A DNA stretch of 64,000 nucleotides, taken from Orychophragmus violaceus. Its lineage: Eukaryota > Streptophyta > Magnoliopsida > Brassicales > Brassicaceae. The notes below the pieces were generated by a model. The model made no database searches. It saw only the letters and a list, made by a program, of their open reading frames with translations, and was not told where the DNA came from. Both the position numbers and the translations under genes were made by a program. Position 1 is the first letter of the stretch. Every line of letters starts with the position of its first letter. Location: positions 70,923,581-70,987,580 of the forward strand of contig CM058240.1 of assembly GCA_030180135.1 (NCBI GenBank), in the 5' to 3' direction. This document shows, one piece after another, positions 55,901-64,000 of the stretch.

Positions 55901-57379
55901 TCTAGCATGCCAAATAGAATCATCCACACCAACACAAGTAGATAAAGCAGTAGATAATTCAGAAGAGGGATTGGTGTCTTCAACCATGTAGAGCTGATCC
56001 TTTGTCACACCTTTCCCAATCAACTTACTTGTTTTAATATCCTGAAACACAACATCATTAGGACTGAAAACAACATTGCAATTCAAATCAGTGGCTATCC
56101 TTTTTACAGAAACTAAGTTTGAAGTGAAACTAGGCATAAAGAAGGCTTTAGATTCTTTGTTAAACAATTTCAGATTTCCTATGCCTTGTATTGGAATTTT
56201 ATCACCATTTGCAATCACTACACTTCCTAAGACAGGTTCAACATTGTTTATCAACCTAGAATCACTTATCATATGATGAGAGGCTCCTGAATCAATGATC
56301 AAAGGTTTCAGTTTGTTTGAAGCAAAGAGTGAAGTACCAAGAACCATACCAGAGTTATCCTTGAGGGCTTTGATGAGAGCCTCAAGGTCTGACCTTCTTA
56401 CCACATCACTTTGAGCAGTCATGGATGGAGCTTGATGGACCACCATTGCTCTCCCTTCATCACATTGTTGCATTGAAGAAGAGCCTGGTCCAGCTGCACC
56501 ATAAGAGTAGTTTGCCCTTTGATCTTTGAATCTGTTGTTGTGAGATGAGGGTCTGAGGTTAGGATGAAGGCGCCAGCATCTGTCCTTCAAATGCCCACTC
56601 TTCTTGCAGAAATCACACATCAAGACTCCCCTCTTGTCACCTCCATAGCTCTGCCTCTCATCAGCCTTGTACATCCCCTTGTTGGCGGTTACCAACTCTC
56701 CTTTCCCTTTGAACAACCCAAATGAACCTTGTTCCTTCTGAATTTGTCCACACACATCATCAATGTCAGGTAGAGTGTCTGCCCTTAGGATGTGCTTAAT
56801 CAGCCCATTGTATGATGAGTTCAAGGTGAGCAGAAGAGCAAAGACTTTATCCTGCTCTCTCCTCTCTTGTAACACCAAAGGATCACTGCTTGGTGGCCTC
56901 AACATCTCCAACTCTGACCACAGTGAGCTAAACTTTCCAAAGTGAGCTTTGAACTCCATATCTTCTTGCTGGAGATTGTTAATGGCCAGCTTAACTTCAA
57001 AGACTCTGGTTAGGTTTGATTTATTCCCATAAACCTTCTCAATGGTATCCCACAGCTGCTTGGAAGTCACACAATATGAGTAAGCTTCCAATAGGTGCTG
57101 GTCAAGTGAGCTTTGAAGTATGGAGAGGACATTCTGATCCCCTTGAATCCACGCTTCTTCATCAGCTTCAGATGTGTCCTCATGAGACTCAACATCTTCT
57201 TTAGCTTCAGCCTCAGTTCCAACCTTAGCTTTAACCTTCACCACCTTCTCTGGAGCTGTGCTCCTCATGATGTACTTCCATAAACCTCTGCCTCCAAGAG
57301 CAGACTTCACCATCCTGGCCCAAACAATGTAGTTGGCACCTTTAAGAATCACAGGAATGATTACTCTTGAGTTCTCCAT
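52976..57379 (-). CDS. Ty1/copia gag-pol polyprotein of A, intact
   Basis: 1467 codons from MENSRVIIPV. Order: gag about 1-240 with an acidic/Ala/Lys insert near 47-78; zinc knuckle CDFCKKSGHLKDRC near 255-268; retropepsin DSGASHH near 363; integrase zinc domain near 491-517; integrase D-D-E near 546, 608 and 643; acidic, Glu/His/Gln-rich linker near 800-870; reverse transcriptase near 985-1230 with YVDD near 1136; RNase H from about 1301 with CDADWAGD and SSAEAEYRA. No frame damage; every catalytic motif listed is present. Protein equals that of B and G wherever they can be compared by eye. It is the only uninterrupted full-length copy of this family in the window, so it is the best candidate for an active source. 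Confidence 0.96.
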   Translation of the reverse strand: MENSRVIIPVILKGANYIVWARMVKSALGGRGLWKYIMRSTAPEKVVKVKAKVGTEAEAKEDVESHEDTSEADEEAWIQGDQNVLSILQSSLDQHLLEAYSYCVTSKQLWDTIEKVYGNKSNLTRVFEVKLAINNLQQEDMEFKAHFGKFSSLWSELEMLRPPSSDPLVLQERREQDKVFALLLTLNSSYNGLIKHILRADTLPDIDDVCGQIQKEQGSFGLFKGKGELVTANKGMYKADERQSYGGDKRGVLMCDFCKKSGHLKDRCWRLHPNLRPSSHNNRFKDQRANYSYGAAGPGSSSMQQCDEGRAMVVHQAPSMTAQSDVVRRSDLEALIKALKDNSGMVLGTSLFASNKLKPLIIDSGASHHMISDSRLINNVEPVLGSVVIANGDKIPIQGIGNLKLFNKESKAFFMPSFTSNLVSVKRIATDLNCNVVFSPNDVVFQDIKTSKLIGKGVTKDQLYMVEDTNPSSELSTALSTCVGVDDSIWHARLGHPHSRALGLLLPSVSFKNDDCEACILGKHCKSVFPNSKTTYESCFDLVHSDVWTAPCLSRENHKYFVTFIDEKSKYTWITLMQTKDRVLEAFINFQNHVTNHFNAKIKIFRSDNGGEYTSNAFKQHLSKHGILHQTSCPYTPQQNGVAERKNRHLMEVARSMMFYRNVPKRFWGDAVMTACYLINRTPTKVLKDQSPFQVLNNTNPLVDHLRVFGCICFVLIPGEQRDKLDAKSTKAMFIGYSTTQRGYKCYVPETRKVLISRDVKFMETRSFYDEKNWDSLKDLPTSQSDRAANLRMIMENLGISMPQQPAKTSPTTSVPAPTSETPQHSHLDHEGDTHESASEPQVADPSTHDQAENEEHEEHEEEPEELDHQNEEVEQPVVNEQQQVQVLRRSTREKKDPSEWKKTRVYFNSKAVAHPIQAVCSLAHVPLDHQVFIGKLDQEHVPTTYEEAKGDKRWMQAVDEETKAMENNETWYEAELPRGKKAVTSKWVFTIKYRSNGEVERYKARLVARGFTQTYGKDYLDTFAPVAKLHTVRIILSLATNLDWELWQMDVKNAFLQGELEDEVYMRPPSGLESIVKPGKVLRLKKAIYGLKQSPRAWYHKLSSTLMQRGFKRSEGDHTLFTLQDQEGIIVILVYVDDIIISGSNKSGIQDTKAYLKSVFDIKDLGALKYFLGIEVCRSNDGLFLSQRKYTLDLLSEAGKIGSKPAKTPLEEGYKVIREGELEDKPFEDIAQYRRMVGKLIYLTITRPDVCYAVNQVSQHMQAPKMHHWNMVERILRYLSGAPGQGIWMGCNQSTEIVGYCDADWAGDRVDRRSTTGYCTFIGGNLVTWKSKKQKIVSCSSAEAEYRAMRKLATELAWIKGLLVDLGIETSKPITMHCDNQAAIHIASNSVFHERTKHIEVDCHKVRQMIEQGVVLPCFTRSEEQLADVFTKAASLKVCESIHTKLGLMELPESSNAMESTLFFPS

Positions 57380-57624
57380 TGCTAAGACTGATTTGTTGCA
57401 AGGAGGGAGTTTTCAAGATAAGCTTCTGAATAAGCAAGTTCTCAACTCACAGAGAACACACACCAGATAAAATAAACCAAAGAAGAATGCTTGAGAGCTT
57501 TAGAACTTTCAAGAACAAGGACAGGAACTTTCAAGAACGCTTTCAAGAACAAGAAGAACAAGAACTAGAAAATCAGAGTTTATGAATCAGAGTATGCGGA
57601 AATGAATAGGTATAGGAGCTTAAA
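57380..57624 (-). other. Untranslated leader of A
   Basis: Reverse-strand counterpart of 50641-50885 in B; AAGAACAAG-type short repeats near 57500-57565, no coding seen. Confidence 0.6.
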
Positions 57625-57636
57625 GCTCTGATACCA
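57625..57636 (-). other. Primer-binding site of A (tRNA-iMet type)
   Basis: GCTCTGATACCA on the plus strand, abutting the 5' LTR. Confidence 0.92.
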
Positions 57637-58141
57637 TGTAAGAATATTAGAATTAGAGAGTTATATGAGAGATTTAGCAAGAGAGAAAAGAAGAAGATGA
57701 ATTGCACAAGAGGAGTATGAGGGAAAAGCTTTCCCAAATGTATATCTTTCTTATTGATATTACAATGAATATATAGACAAAAAATAACTTAATTTCGTGG
57801 CTACTACATTCAAATTCAAACTCTAATGACAAAATAATTCTAAAGACACCTTTGGACAAAAGGGTGAAGCAAGTAGGGAAGGGAATCTCCATTTGAATTT
57901 GAATCTTGTCTCCTGGTACTGTTCATCCGTGGAGTCAAGCTTCTAGAAGATCTTTGACTTGGTTAATGGTAACTTATCCTTTTACCACTTAACCATAAGA
58001 TTAAACTTTCTCCCTTTTACTTATTTACCTCTTCTTCTTCTGATCGGATCAAAGGACTTCACATTGATTTGAACACTTAAGGTGTTCATCTCAATACTCA
58101 ATAATTGTAATCTGATGCAAGTACTGATCTCCATTCCAATA
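57637..58141 (-). repeat. 5' LTR of A (505 bp)
   Basis: Partner of 52369-52873. TATA-like TATATAT lies at 57769-57775 on the minus strand. Confidence 0.95.
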
Positions 58142-58146
58142 ATTAG
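58142..58146 (+). repeat. Target-site duplication of A, right copy
   Basis: ATTAG, partner of 52364-52368. Confidence 0.93.
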
Positions 58147-61067
58147 GACATCCACACTCTAGGGCCTTAGGACTTTTATTACCTTCTGTTTCGTTTAAGA
58201 ATGATGATTGTGAGGCTTGTATCCTTGGTAAACATTGCAAATCTGTTTTTCCAAACTCTAAAACTACTTATGAAAGTTGCTTTGATCTTGTTCATTCTGA
58301 TGTGTGGACTGCTCCTTGTTTGTCTAGAGAGAACCATAAGTATTTTGTCACTTTCATTGATGAAAAATCTAAGTATACTTGGATAACACTGATGCAAACT
58401 AAAGATAGAGTTTTAGAAGCTTTTATAAACTTTCAAAATCATGTTACTAACCATTTCAATGCTAAGATCAAAATTTTTAGATCAGATAATGGTGGTGAAT
58501 ATACAAGCAATGCCTTCAAACAACACTTATCCAAGCATGGGATTCTCCATCAAACAAGCTGTCCCTACACTCCCCAACAAAATGGAGTGGCTGAGAGAAA
58601 GAACAGACACTTGATGGAGGTGGCAAGGTCCATGATGTTCTATAGGAATGTTCCTAAGAGGTTTTGGGGAGATGCAGTGATGACAGCATGCTATTTGATC
58701 AACAGAACTCCCACAAAAGTTCTTAAGGATCAATCTCCATTTCAGGTATTAAACAACACAAATCCATTGGTTGATCACTTACGTGTGTTTGGGTGTATTT
58801 GCTTTGTGTTAATACCAGGAGAACAAAGAGATAAGTTGGATGCTAAGAGCACCAAAGCTATGTTCATTGGTTACTCCACAACACAAAGAGGATACAAGTG
58901 TTATGTACCTGAAACAAGGAAGGTTTTGATCTCAAGAGATGTGAAGTTTATGGAAACAAGGAGTTTCTATGATGAAAAGAATTGGGATAGCTTGAAAGAT
59001 CTTCCCACTTCTCAATCAGATAGAGCAGCTAACCTAAGGATGATCATGGAAAACTTGGGTATTAGTATGCCCCAGCAACCGGCCAAGACAAGCCCTACCA
59101 CTTCAGTCCCTGCTCCAACTTCAGAAACTCCTCAACATTCCCATCTTGATCATGAGGGGGACACTCATGAATCAGCATCAGAACCGCAAGTGGCTGATCC
59201 TTCAACACATGATCAAGCTGAAAATGAGGAGCATGAGGAACATGAGGAAGAACCTGAGGAGTTGGATCATCAAAATGAAGAGGTTGAACAGCCTGTTGTG
59301 AATGAGCAGCAACAAGTTCAAGTGTTAAGAAGGAGTACAAGGGAGAAAAAGGATCCATCAGAATGGAAGAAGACTAGGGTTTACTTCAACAGCAAGGCAG
59401 TAGCTCATCCCATTCAAGCTGTTTGTAGCTTAGCTCATGTACCTTTGGATCATCAAGTGTTCATTGGGAAGTTGGATCAAGAACATGTACCAACAACCTA
59501 TGAAGAAGCAAAGGGAGATAAGAGGTGGATGCAAGCTGTGGATGAAGAGACCAAAGCAATGGAGAACAATGAGACTTGGTATGAAGCTGAACTTCCTAGA
59601 GGAAAGAAGGCAGTGACTTCTAAATGGGTTTTCACCATCAAGTATAGAAGTAATGGAGAAGTGGAGAGATACAAGGCAAGGTTGGTTGCAAGAGGCTTCA
59701 CTCAAACCTATGGAAAGGATTACTTGGACACCTTTGCACCAGTAGCTAAGCTTCACACAGTTAGGATCATCTTGTCTTTAGCAACAAACCTTGATTGGGA
59801 ACTTTGGCAAATGGATGTCAAGAATGCATTCCTTCAAGGAGAGCTTGAAGATGAGGTATACATGAGACCACCTTCTGGTCTTGAAAGCATTGTGAAACCA
59901 GGGAAGGTGTTGAGACTCAAGAAGGCTATATATGGATTAAAGCAATCACCTAGAGCTTGGTATCATAAACTGAGCTCAACACTTATGCAAAGAGGATTCA
60001 AGAGGTCTGAAGGAGATCACACCTTGTTTACTCTTCAAGATCAGGAAGGTATCATTGTCATCCTTGTTTATGTTGATGACATTATCATATCAGGGAGCAA
60101 CAAGTCAGGTATACAAGACACTAAGGCTTATCTCAAATCTGTTTTTGACATTAAAGACCTTGGTGCTCTAAAGTACTTCCTTGGGATAGAAGTTTGTCGA
60201 TCTAATGATGGACTCTTCTTATCTCAAAGGAAGTACACACTTGATTTGTTATCTGAAGCAGGAAAGATTGGATCAAAACCGGCTAAGACACCATTGGAAG
60301 AAGGTTACAAAGTCATAAGAGAGGGGGAGCTTGAGGACAAACCATTTGAGGACATTGCTCAGTATAGAAGAATGGTTGGTAAGCTCATTTACTTAACCAT
60401 AACCAGACCTGATGTGTGTTATGCAGTGAACCAAGTGAGCCAGCATATGCAAGCACCCAAGATGCATCATTGGAACATGGTTGAAAGGATACTTAGATAC
60501 CTAAGTGGTGCTCCTGGTCAAGGCATTTGGATGGGTTGCAACCAAAGCACAGAGATAGTTGGGTATTGTGATGCTGATTGGGCAGGAGATAGAGTGGACA
60601 GGAGATCTACTACTGGCTATTGCACATTCATTGGAGGCAACCTTGTTACTTGGAAGAGCAAGAAGCAGAAGATAGTGTCATGTTCAAGTGCTGAAGCTGA
60701 ATATAGAGCAATGAGGAAGCTAGCAACAGAATTGGCGTGGATCAAAGGTCTTCTTGTGGATTTGGGGATTGAGACTTCAAAGCCAATCACCATGCATTGT
60801 GACAACCAAGCAGCCATACACATTGCTTCAAACTCAGTCTTCCATGAAAGAACCAAGCACATAGAAGTTGATTGTCACAAGGTTAGGCAGATGATTGAGC
60901 AAGGAGTGGTGTTGCCATGTTTCACAAGAAGTGAGGAACAACTAGCTGATGTGTTCACCAAGGCAGCTAGCTTGAAGGTGTGTGAGTCCATTCACACAAA
61001 GCTTGGACTCATGGAGCTTCCAGAATCCTCTAATGCTATGGAGTCTACACTCTTTTTCCCTTCATGA
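58147..61067 (+). pseudogene. B gag-pol, C-terminal part (split by A)
   Basis: Resumes at GHPHSR of the integrase zinc domain and runs without damage through the integrase D-D-E core (HSDVW, SDNGGE, NGVAERKN), linker, reverse transcriptase with YVDD, and RNase H to the TGA at 61065-61067. It lacks its own start; the first in-frame Met after the break is at IDEKSKYTWITLM or, with GTG read as a start, near 58302. Deduced protein equals that of G. It is the direct continuation of 50886-52368 once A and one target duplication are disregarded. Confidence 0.93.
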
Positions 61068-61099
61068 AGTTTTATCCCATGAGGTTTTCTTCATGAAGG
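61059..61099 (+). other. Conserved pre-PPT hairpin of B
   Basis: CCTTCATGAAG (61059-61069) and CTTCATGAAGG (61089-61099); the stop codon of gag-pol is in the stem. Confidence 0.7.
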
Positions 61100-61160
61100 T
61101 TTTTAATGAGGTAGATCTCCATTGCATTCCAAGCTTGATTCAACTCTTGAATTCAAGCTT

Positions 61161-61169
61161 GAGGGGGAG
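61161..61169 (+). other. Polypurine tract of B
   Basis: GAGGGGGAG directly before the 3' LTR. Confidence 0.88.
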
Positions 61170-61673
61170 TATTGGAATGGAGATCAGTACTTGCATCAGA
61201 TTACAATTATTGAGTATTGAGATGAACACCTTAAGTGTTCAAATCAATGTGAAGTCCTTTGATCCGATCAGAAGAAGAAGAGGTAAATAAGTAAAAGGGA
61301 GAAAGTTTAATCTTATGGTTAAGTGGTAAAAGGATAAGTTACCATTAACCAAGTCAAAGATCTTCTAGAAGCTTGACTCCACGGATGAACAGTACCAGGA
61401 GACAAGATTCAAATTCAAATGGAGATTCCCTTCCCTACTTGCTTCACCCTTTTGTCCAAAGGTGTCTTTAGAATTATTTTGTCATTAGAGTTTGAATTTG
61501 AATGTAGTAGCCACGAAATTAAGTTATTTTTTGTCTATATATTCATTGTAATATCAATAAGAAAGATATACATTTGGGAAAGCTTTTCCCTCATACTCCT
61601 CTTGTGCAATTCATCTTCTTCTTTCTCTCTTGCTAAATCTCTCATATAACTCTCTAATTCTAATATTCTTACA
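61170..61673 (+). repeat. 3' LTR of B (504 bp)
   Basis: Same length and apparent sequence as 50125-50628; followed by the CCACC target duplication at 61674-61678. Confidence 0.95.
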
Positions 61674-61678
61674 CCACC
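61674..61678 (+). repeat. Target-site duplication of B, right copy
   Basis: CCACC, partner of 50120-50124. Confidence 0.92.
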
Positions 61679-62873
61679 TTCTGGTCTTGAGAGCATTGTG
61701 AAACCAGGGAAGGTTCTAAGGCTCAAGAAAGCTATTTATGGACTCAAGCAATCACCTAGAGCTTGGTACCATAAGTTGAGCTCAACCCTTATGCAAAGAG
61801 GATTTAAGAGGTCTGAGGGAGATCACACTTTGTTCACTCTACAAGATCAGGAAGGTATCATTGTCATCCTTGTTTATGTAGATGACATTATCATTTCAGG
61901 GAGTAACAAGTCAGGTATTCAAGAAACTAAAGCTTATCTTAAATTTGTGTTTGATATTAAGGATCTTGGTACTCTAAAGTACTTCCTTGGGATAGAAGTT
62001 TGTCGGTCTGATGAAGGACTCTTCTTATCTCAAAGGAAGTACACACTTGATTTGTTGAATGAAGCAGGAAAGATTGGATCAAAACCAGCCAAGACACCAT
62101 TGGAGGAAGGCTACAAAGTCATAAAAGAGGGGGAGCTTGAAGACAGACCATTTGAGGACATCACTCACTATAGAAGGATGGTTGGTAAGCTAATCTACTT
62201 AACCATAACCAGACCTGATTTGTGCTTTGCTGTGAACCAGATAAGTCAACATATGCAAGCACCAAAGTTGCATCACTGGAACATGGTGGAAAGGATACTC
62301 AGATATCTAAGTGGCACTCCGAGTCAAGGCATTTGGATGGGCTGCAATCAAAGCACAGAGATAGTTGGGTATTGTGATGCTGATTGGGCAGGAGATAGAG
62401 TGGACAGGAGGTCAACAACTGGATATTGCACATTCATTGGAGGCAATCTGGTTACTTGGAAGAGTAAGAAGCAGAAGATAGTATCTTGTTCAAGTGCTGA
62501 AGCTGAGTATAGAGCCATGAGGAAGTTGGTGACCGAGTTAGCATGGATCAAAGGTCTTCTTGCAGATTTGGGGATTGTAACAGACAAGCCTATCACCATG
62601 CATTGTGATAATCAAGCTGCCATTCATATTGCTTCAAACTCAGTCTTCCATGAGAGGACCAAACATATAGAGGTGGATTGTCACAAAGTGAGGCAGATGA
62701 TTGAGCAAGGAGTTGTGTTACCTTGCTTCACAAGGAGTGAAGAACAACTAGCTGATGTGTTCACCAAGGCAGCTAGCTTAAAGGTTTGTGAGTCCATTCA
62801 CACCAAGTTTGGACTCATGGAGCTTCCGGAATCCCCTAAGACTATGGAATCTTCACTCTTTTTCCCTTCATGA
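61679..62873 (+). pseudogene. C gag-pol fragment 3: C-terminal reverse transcriptase and RNase H
   Basis: Starts within the reverse transcriptase (SGLESI, then VLRLKKAIYGLKQSPRAWYHK), contains the YVDD catalytic motif and the full RNase H region (CDADWAGD, SSAEAEYRA, DNQAAIH) and ends at a TGA in the same place as in B. The fragment itself is open throughout. It differs from the B/G protein at scattered positions (for example KFVFDIKDLGT versus KSVFDIKDLGA, and GLADLGIVTDKP versus GLLVDLGIETSKP), showing that C is a diverged relative and not the same copy. Confidence 0.92.
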
Positions 62874-62905
62874 AGTTTTATCCCAAGTGGTTTTCTTCAT
62901 GAAGG
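62865..62905 (+). other. Conserved pre-PPT hairpin of C
   Basis: CCTTCATGAAG (62865-62875) and CTTCATGAAGG (62895-62905). The loop differs from B (TCCCAAGTGG versus TCCCATGAGG) while the stem is unchanged. Just downstream, at 62922, E interrupts C. Confidence 0.7.
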
Positions 62906-63240
62906 TTTTTAATGAGGAGGATGATGCAAGATGGAAGCGTGTTTGACGTAGAACAGGGACTGAGGTCTCTCTATTCTAGATCGTGGGTGATGTTGTGGTA
63001 AGATGGATTCAATCCTCGGGTCTCTAGACTCCTTAGAATGAACGTGAGATGATTGAATGGATAGAAGATGGATTGATTGTCGCCACACAAGAGATGAAGG
63101 ATCTTGTGATAAGACTGAATCTAAGGTCGCTTGATATGACTCACAAGAAAGCTTAGAATTCGAAAGGTGTTTTCTCTCAAAGAAGAAGAACTGCGTTATT
63201 GTATTGATATTGGTTAAATGATACACGGCTGCTAAGGATC

Positions 63241-63249
63241 CTTATAAAG
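63241..63249 (-). promoter_or_regulatory. TATA-like box in LTR of E
   Basis: CTTTATAAG on the minus strand, about 320 bp before the LTR's sense-strand end. Confidence 0.4.
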
Positions 63250-63702
63250 GGGATCGTGCAGCTGTTGCCTTCTAGGGCAGAAAACCTAATTACAACGGCT
63301 ACTAAATAAAATACCCTATGGTCCGACTTTAAAGTAATACAGGGAAACTTGACTCACTTAACTACTAATACAGACTCTGACTCAGACAACTAATATAAGA
63401 CTTGGACCTGCAAAATGAACAAACACAATATATGAATTGAAACCATACCTTATTGAGCGCGCGTGGTCGTCCATGGTTGGGCCTAAGTAGGCTGAATTGA
63501 GAAGATCATCATCGAGCCTTCAATTGTCTTCATTTGATCTTCTACACGCTCCACTTGATAATCTTGAGCTAGGAGACTCTGAATGGACGTGTTGAACAGT
63601 GCTCTGAGTCTTCTAGTTCCTGATCTTGTCCTTGGAGGATCTCTCATGGTCGTCACGTCTTGAGCCGCAGGTACTTCTTCTAGGTCTTCTCGACGTATCT
63701 CT

Positions 63703-63738
63703 ACGCTTGAGTCAACGCTTGAGTCAACGCTTGAGTCG
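63703..63738 (-). repeat. Three 12-bp tandem repeats in LTR of E
   Basis: ACGCTTGAGTCA twice and ACGCTTGAGTCG once, in direct tandem close to the U3 start. Confidence 0.85.
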
Positions 63739-63750
63739 ATGTCCTCATCA

Positions 63751-63763
63751 TTCCCTCCCTCTT
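63751..63763 (-). other. Polypurine tract of E
   Basis: TTCCCTCCCTCTT on the plus strand (AAGAGGGAGGGAA in sense), next to the LTR. Confidence 0.85.
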
Positions 63764-63778
63764 GAGAAGATTCTGACC

Positions 63779-64000
63779 TCAGAATTCCATCATCTGCATT
63801 ATAAGAAGCAAGTCAGCAACATTGAACACTGGTGAAATGGTCAACTCACCTAGCAGATCCAGCTTGTAGGCATTGTTGTTGACTCTCTCCAACACTCGGA
63901 ATGGTCCAGCTCCTCGTGGTGCTAGTTTCGACTTCCTCTGACTTGGGAACCTCTCTGTTCGCATGTGAACCCACACCCAATCTCCTGGATTGAAGATGAG
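63779..64000 (-). pseudogene. Ty3/gypsy integrase C-terminus of E, frameshifted, partial
   Basis: Reading in from the right edge on the minus strand gives GDWVWVHMRTERF, RKSKLAPRGAGPF, VLERVNNNAYKLDL and FNVADLL, the typical C-terminal segment of plant gypsy integrase. After NVADLL the frame ends early at a TGA. In another frame the sequence continues with the usual acidic ending that runs into the polypurine tract (NADDGIL, then QEGGND), which points to a 1-base loss near 63808. The rest of pol is outside the window. The same segment type forms the tail of the F ORF, but the sequences differ. Confidence 0.85.

Larger units (their letters stand above)
52369..58141 (-). mobile_element. Ty1/copia element A, complete and intact, inserted in B
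   Basis: 5773 bp with 505-bp LTRs identical by eye, ATTAG target duplications, primer-binding site, polypurine tract and an intact 1467-codon gag-pol. It is the same family as B and G, in opposite orientation to B. Both its LTRs carry one extra base in a pyrimidine run compared with B and G, so it came from a slightly different master copy. It is the youngest layer of the nest and looks autonomous. Confidence 0.96.
50125..61673 (+). mobile_element. Ty1/copia element B, complete but split by A
   Basis: 504-bp LTRs at both ends, identical by eye to each other and to the LTR of G; primer-binding site, gag-pol and polypurine tract all present; CCACC target duplications. It is interrupted in integrase by element A (52369-58141), an inverted near-copy of itself. 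Without A it would be about 5.77 kb. It sits in the reverse transcriptase region of its relative C. Confidence 0.95.
40390..62921 (+). mobile_element. Ty1/copia element C, old outer host of the nested insertions
   Basis: Pieces of one element in order and orientation: 5' LTR 40390-40903, leader, gag-pol up to 42433, then 48201-50124, then 61674-62921. The gaps are filled by D and by B (with A inside). The 3' LTR is not in the window because E cuts in at 62922, upstream of the expected polypurine tract. C is a relative of the A/B/G family (same protein organisation, many substitutions) and carries two frameshifts, so it is inactive and older than its inserts. Only about 5 kb of the span is C itself. 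Confidence 0.93.
62922..63750 (-). repeat. 3' LTR of E (829 bp)
   Basis: In element sense it starts TGATGAGGAC and ends TTGCATCA, giving the inverted terminal TGATG/CATCA. The inner end abuts a polypurine tract; the outer end is the point where C sequence is lost. TATA-like CTTTATAAG is at 63241-63249 (minus). It contains a short tandem repeat at 63703-63738. Confidence 0.85.
62922..64000 (-). mobile_element. Ty3/gypsy LTR retrotransposon E, 3' end only
   Basis: Reverse-oriented element running off the right edge: 829-bp 3' LTR, polypurine tract, and the C-terminus of a gypsy integrase. It is inserted in C; the 5 bases before it (GAGGA, 62917-62921) are the predicted target duplication, whose partner is outside the window. 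It is a gypsy family different from F. Confidence 0.88.

Noticed and set aside
62909..63226. 105-codon minus-strand ORF in the LTR of E
   Set aside because: Lies wholly in LTR sequence, low complexity, no family resemblance.

Overview
The window is repeat-only plant heterochromatin and I find no cellular gene in it. Plant origin is suggested by Ty1/copia and Ty3/gypsy LTR retrotransposons with primer-binding sites matching initiator tRNA-Met (TGGTATCAGAGC), and by a megasatellite-like array with a period of about 217 bp. A dicot is likely; a more precise taxon would be a guess. The setting looks pericentromeric or subtelomeric, but no sequence here proves which.

Layout. (1) 1-4167: the 3' three quarters of a Ty1/copia element (called G here), running off the left edge and ending in a 504-bp LTR. 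(2) 4168-35261: about 143 head-to-tail monomers of a 217-bp satellite with several layers of higher-order repetition. These include a 7-monomer block tandemly duplicated (1521-bp step), a 21-monomer block tandemly duplicated (4572-bp step), and a 3.8-kb block recurring 8039 bp away. (3) 35262-40382: a complete Ty3/gypsy-type element (F) with 883-bp LTRs and a 5-bp target duplication. Its single long ORF joins a protease-like domain to a tail of RNase H and integrase C-terminus, around a roughly 700-residue region I do not recognise; reverse transcriptase and integrase core are absent. (4) 40390-62921: a decayed Ty1/copia element (C) split by nested insertions. D (42434-48200, minus strand, intact ORF) interrupts its protease/integrase junction. 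B (50125-61673, plus strand) interrupts its reverse transcriptase, and B is itself split by A (52369-58141, minus strand, intact ORF). (5) 62922-64000: a Ty3/gypsy element (E, minus strand) cuts off the 3' end of C and runs off the right edge.

How it fits together. The inferred order is: satellite first, then C, later D, B and E into C, and A into B. A, B and G are near-identical copies of one young family; the LTR pairs of A, B and D look identical by eye and those of F differ at one site. A within B, in opposite orientation, forms two long inverted repeats that could give double-stranded RNA.

The two observations I consider most unusual are these. The insertions of G, F and C into the satellite all fall within about 4 bp of the same point of the 217-bp monomer, inside a telomere-like TAGGGTTACTTAGGG motif. 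And both copia and gypsy elements here carry a hairpin whose stem sequence differs between families but stays paired, while loop and flanks are conserved.
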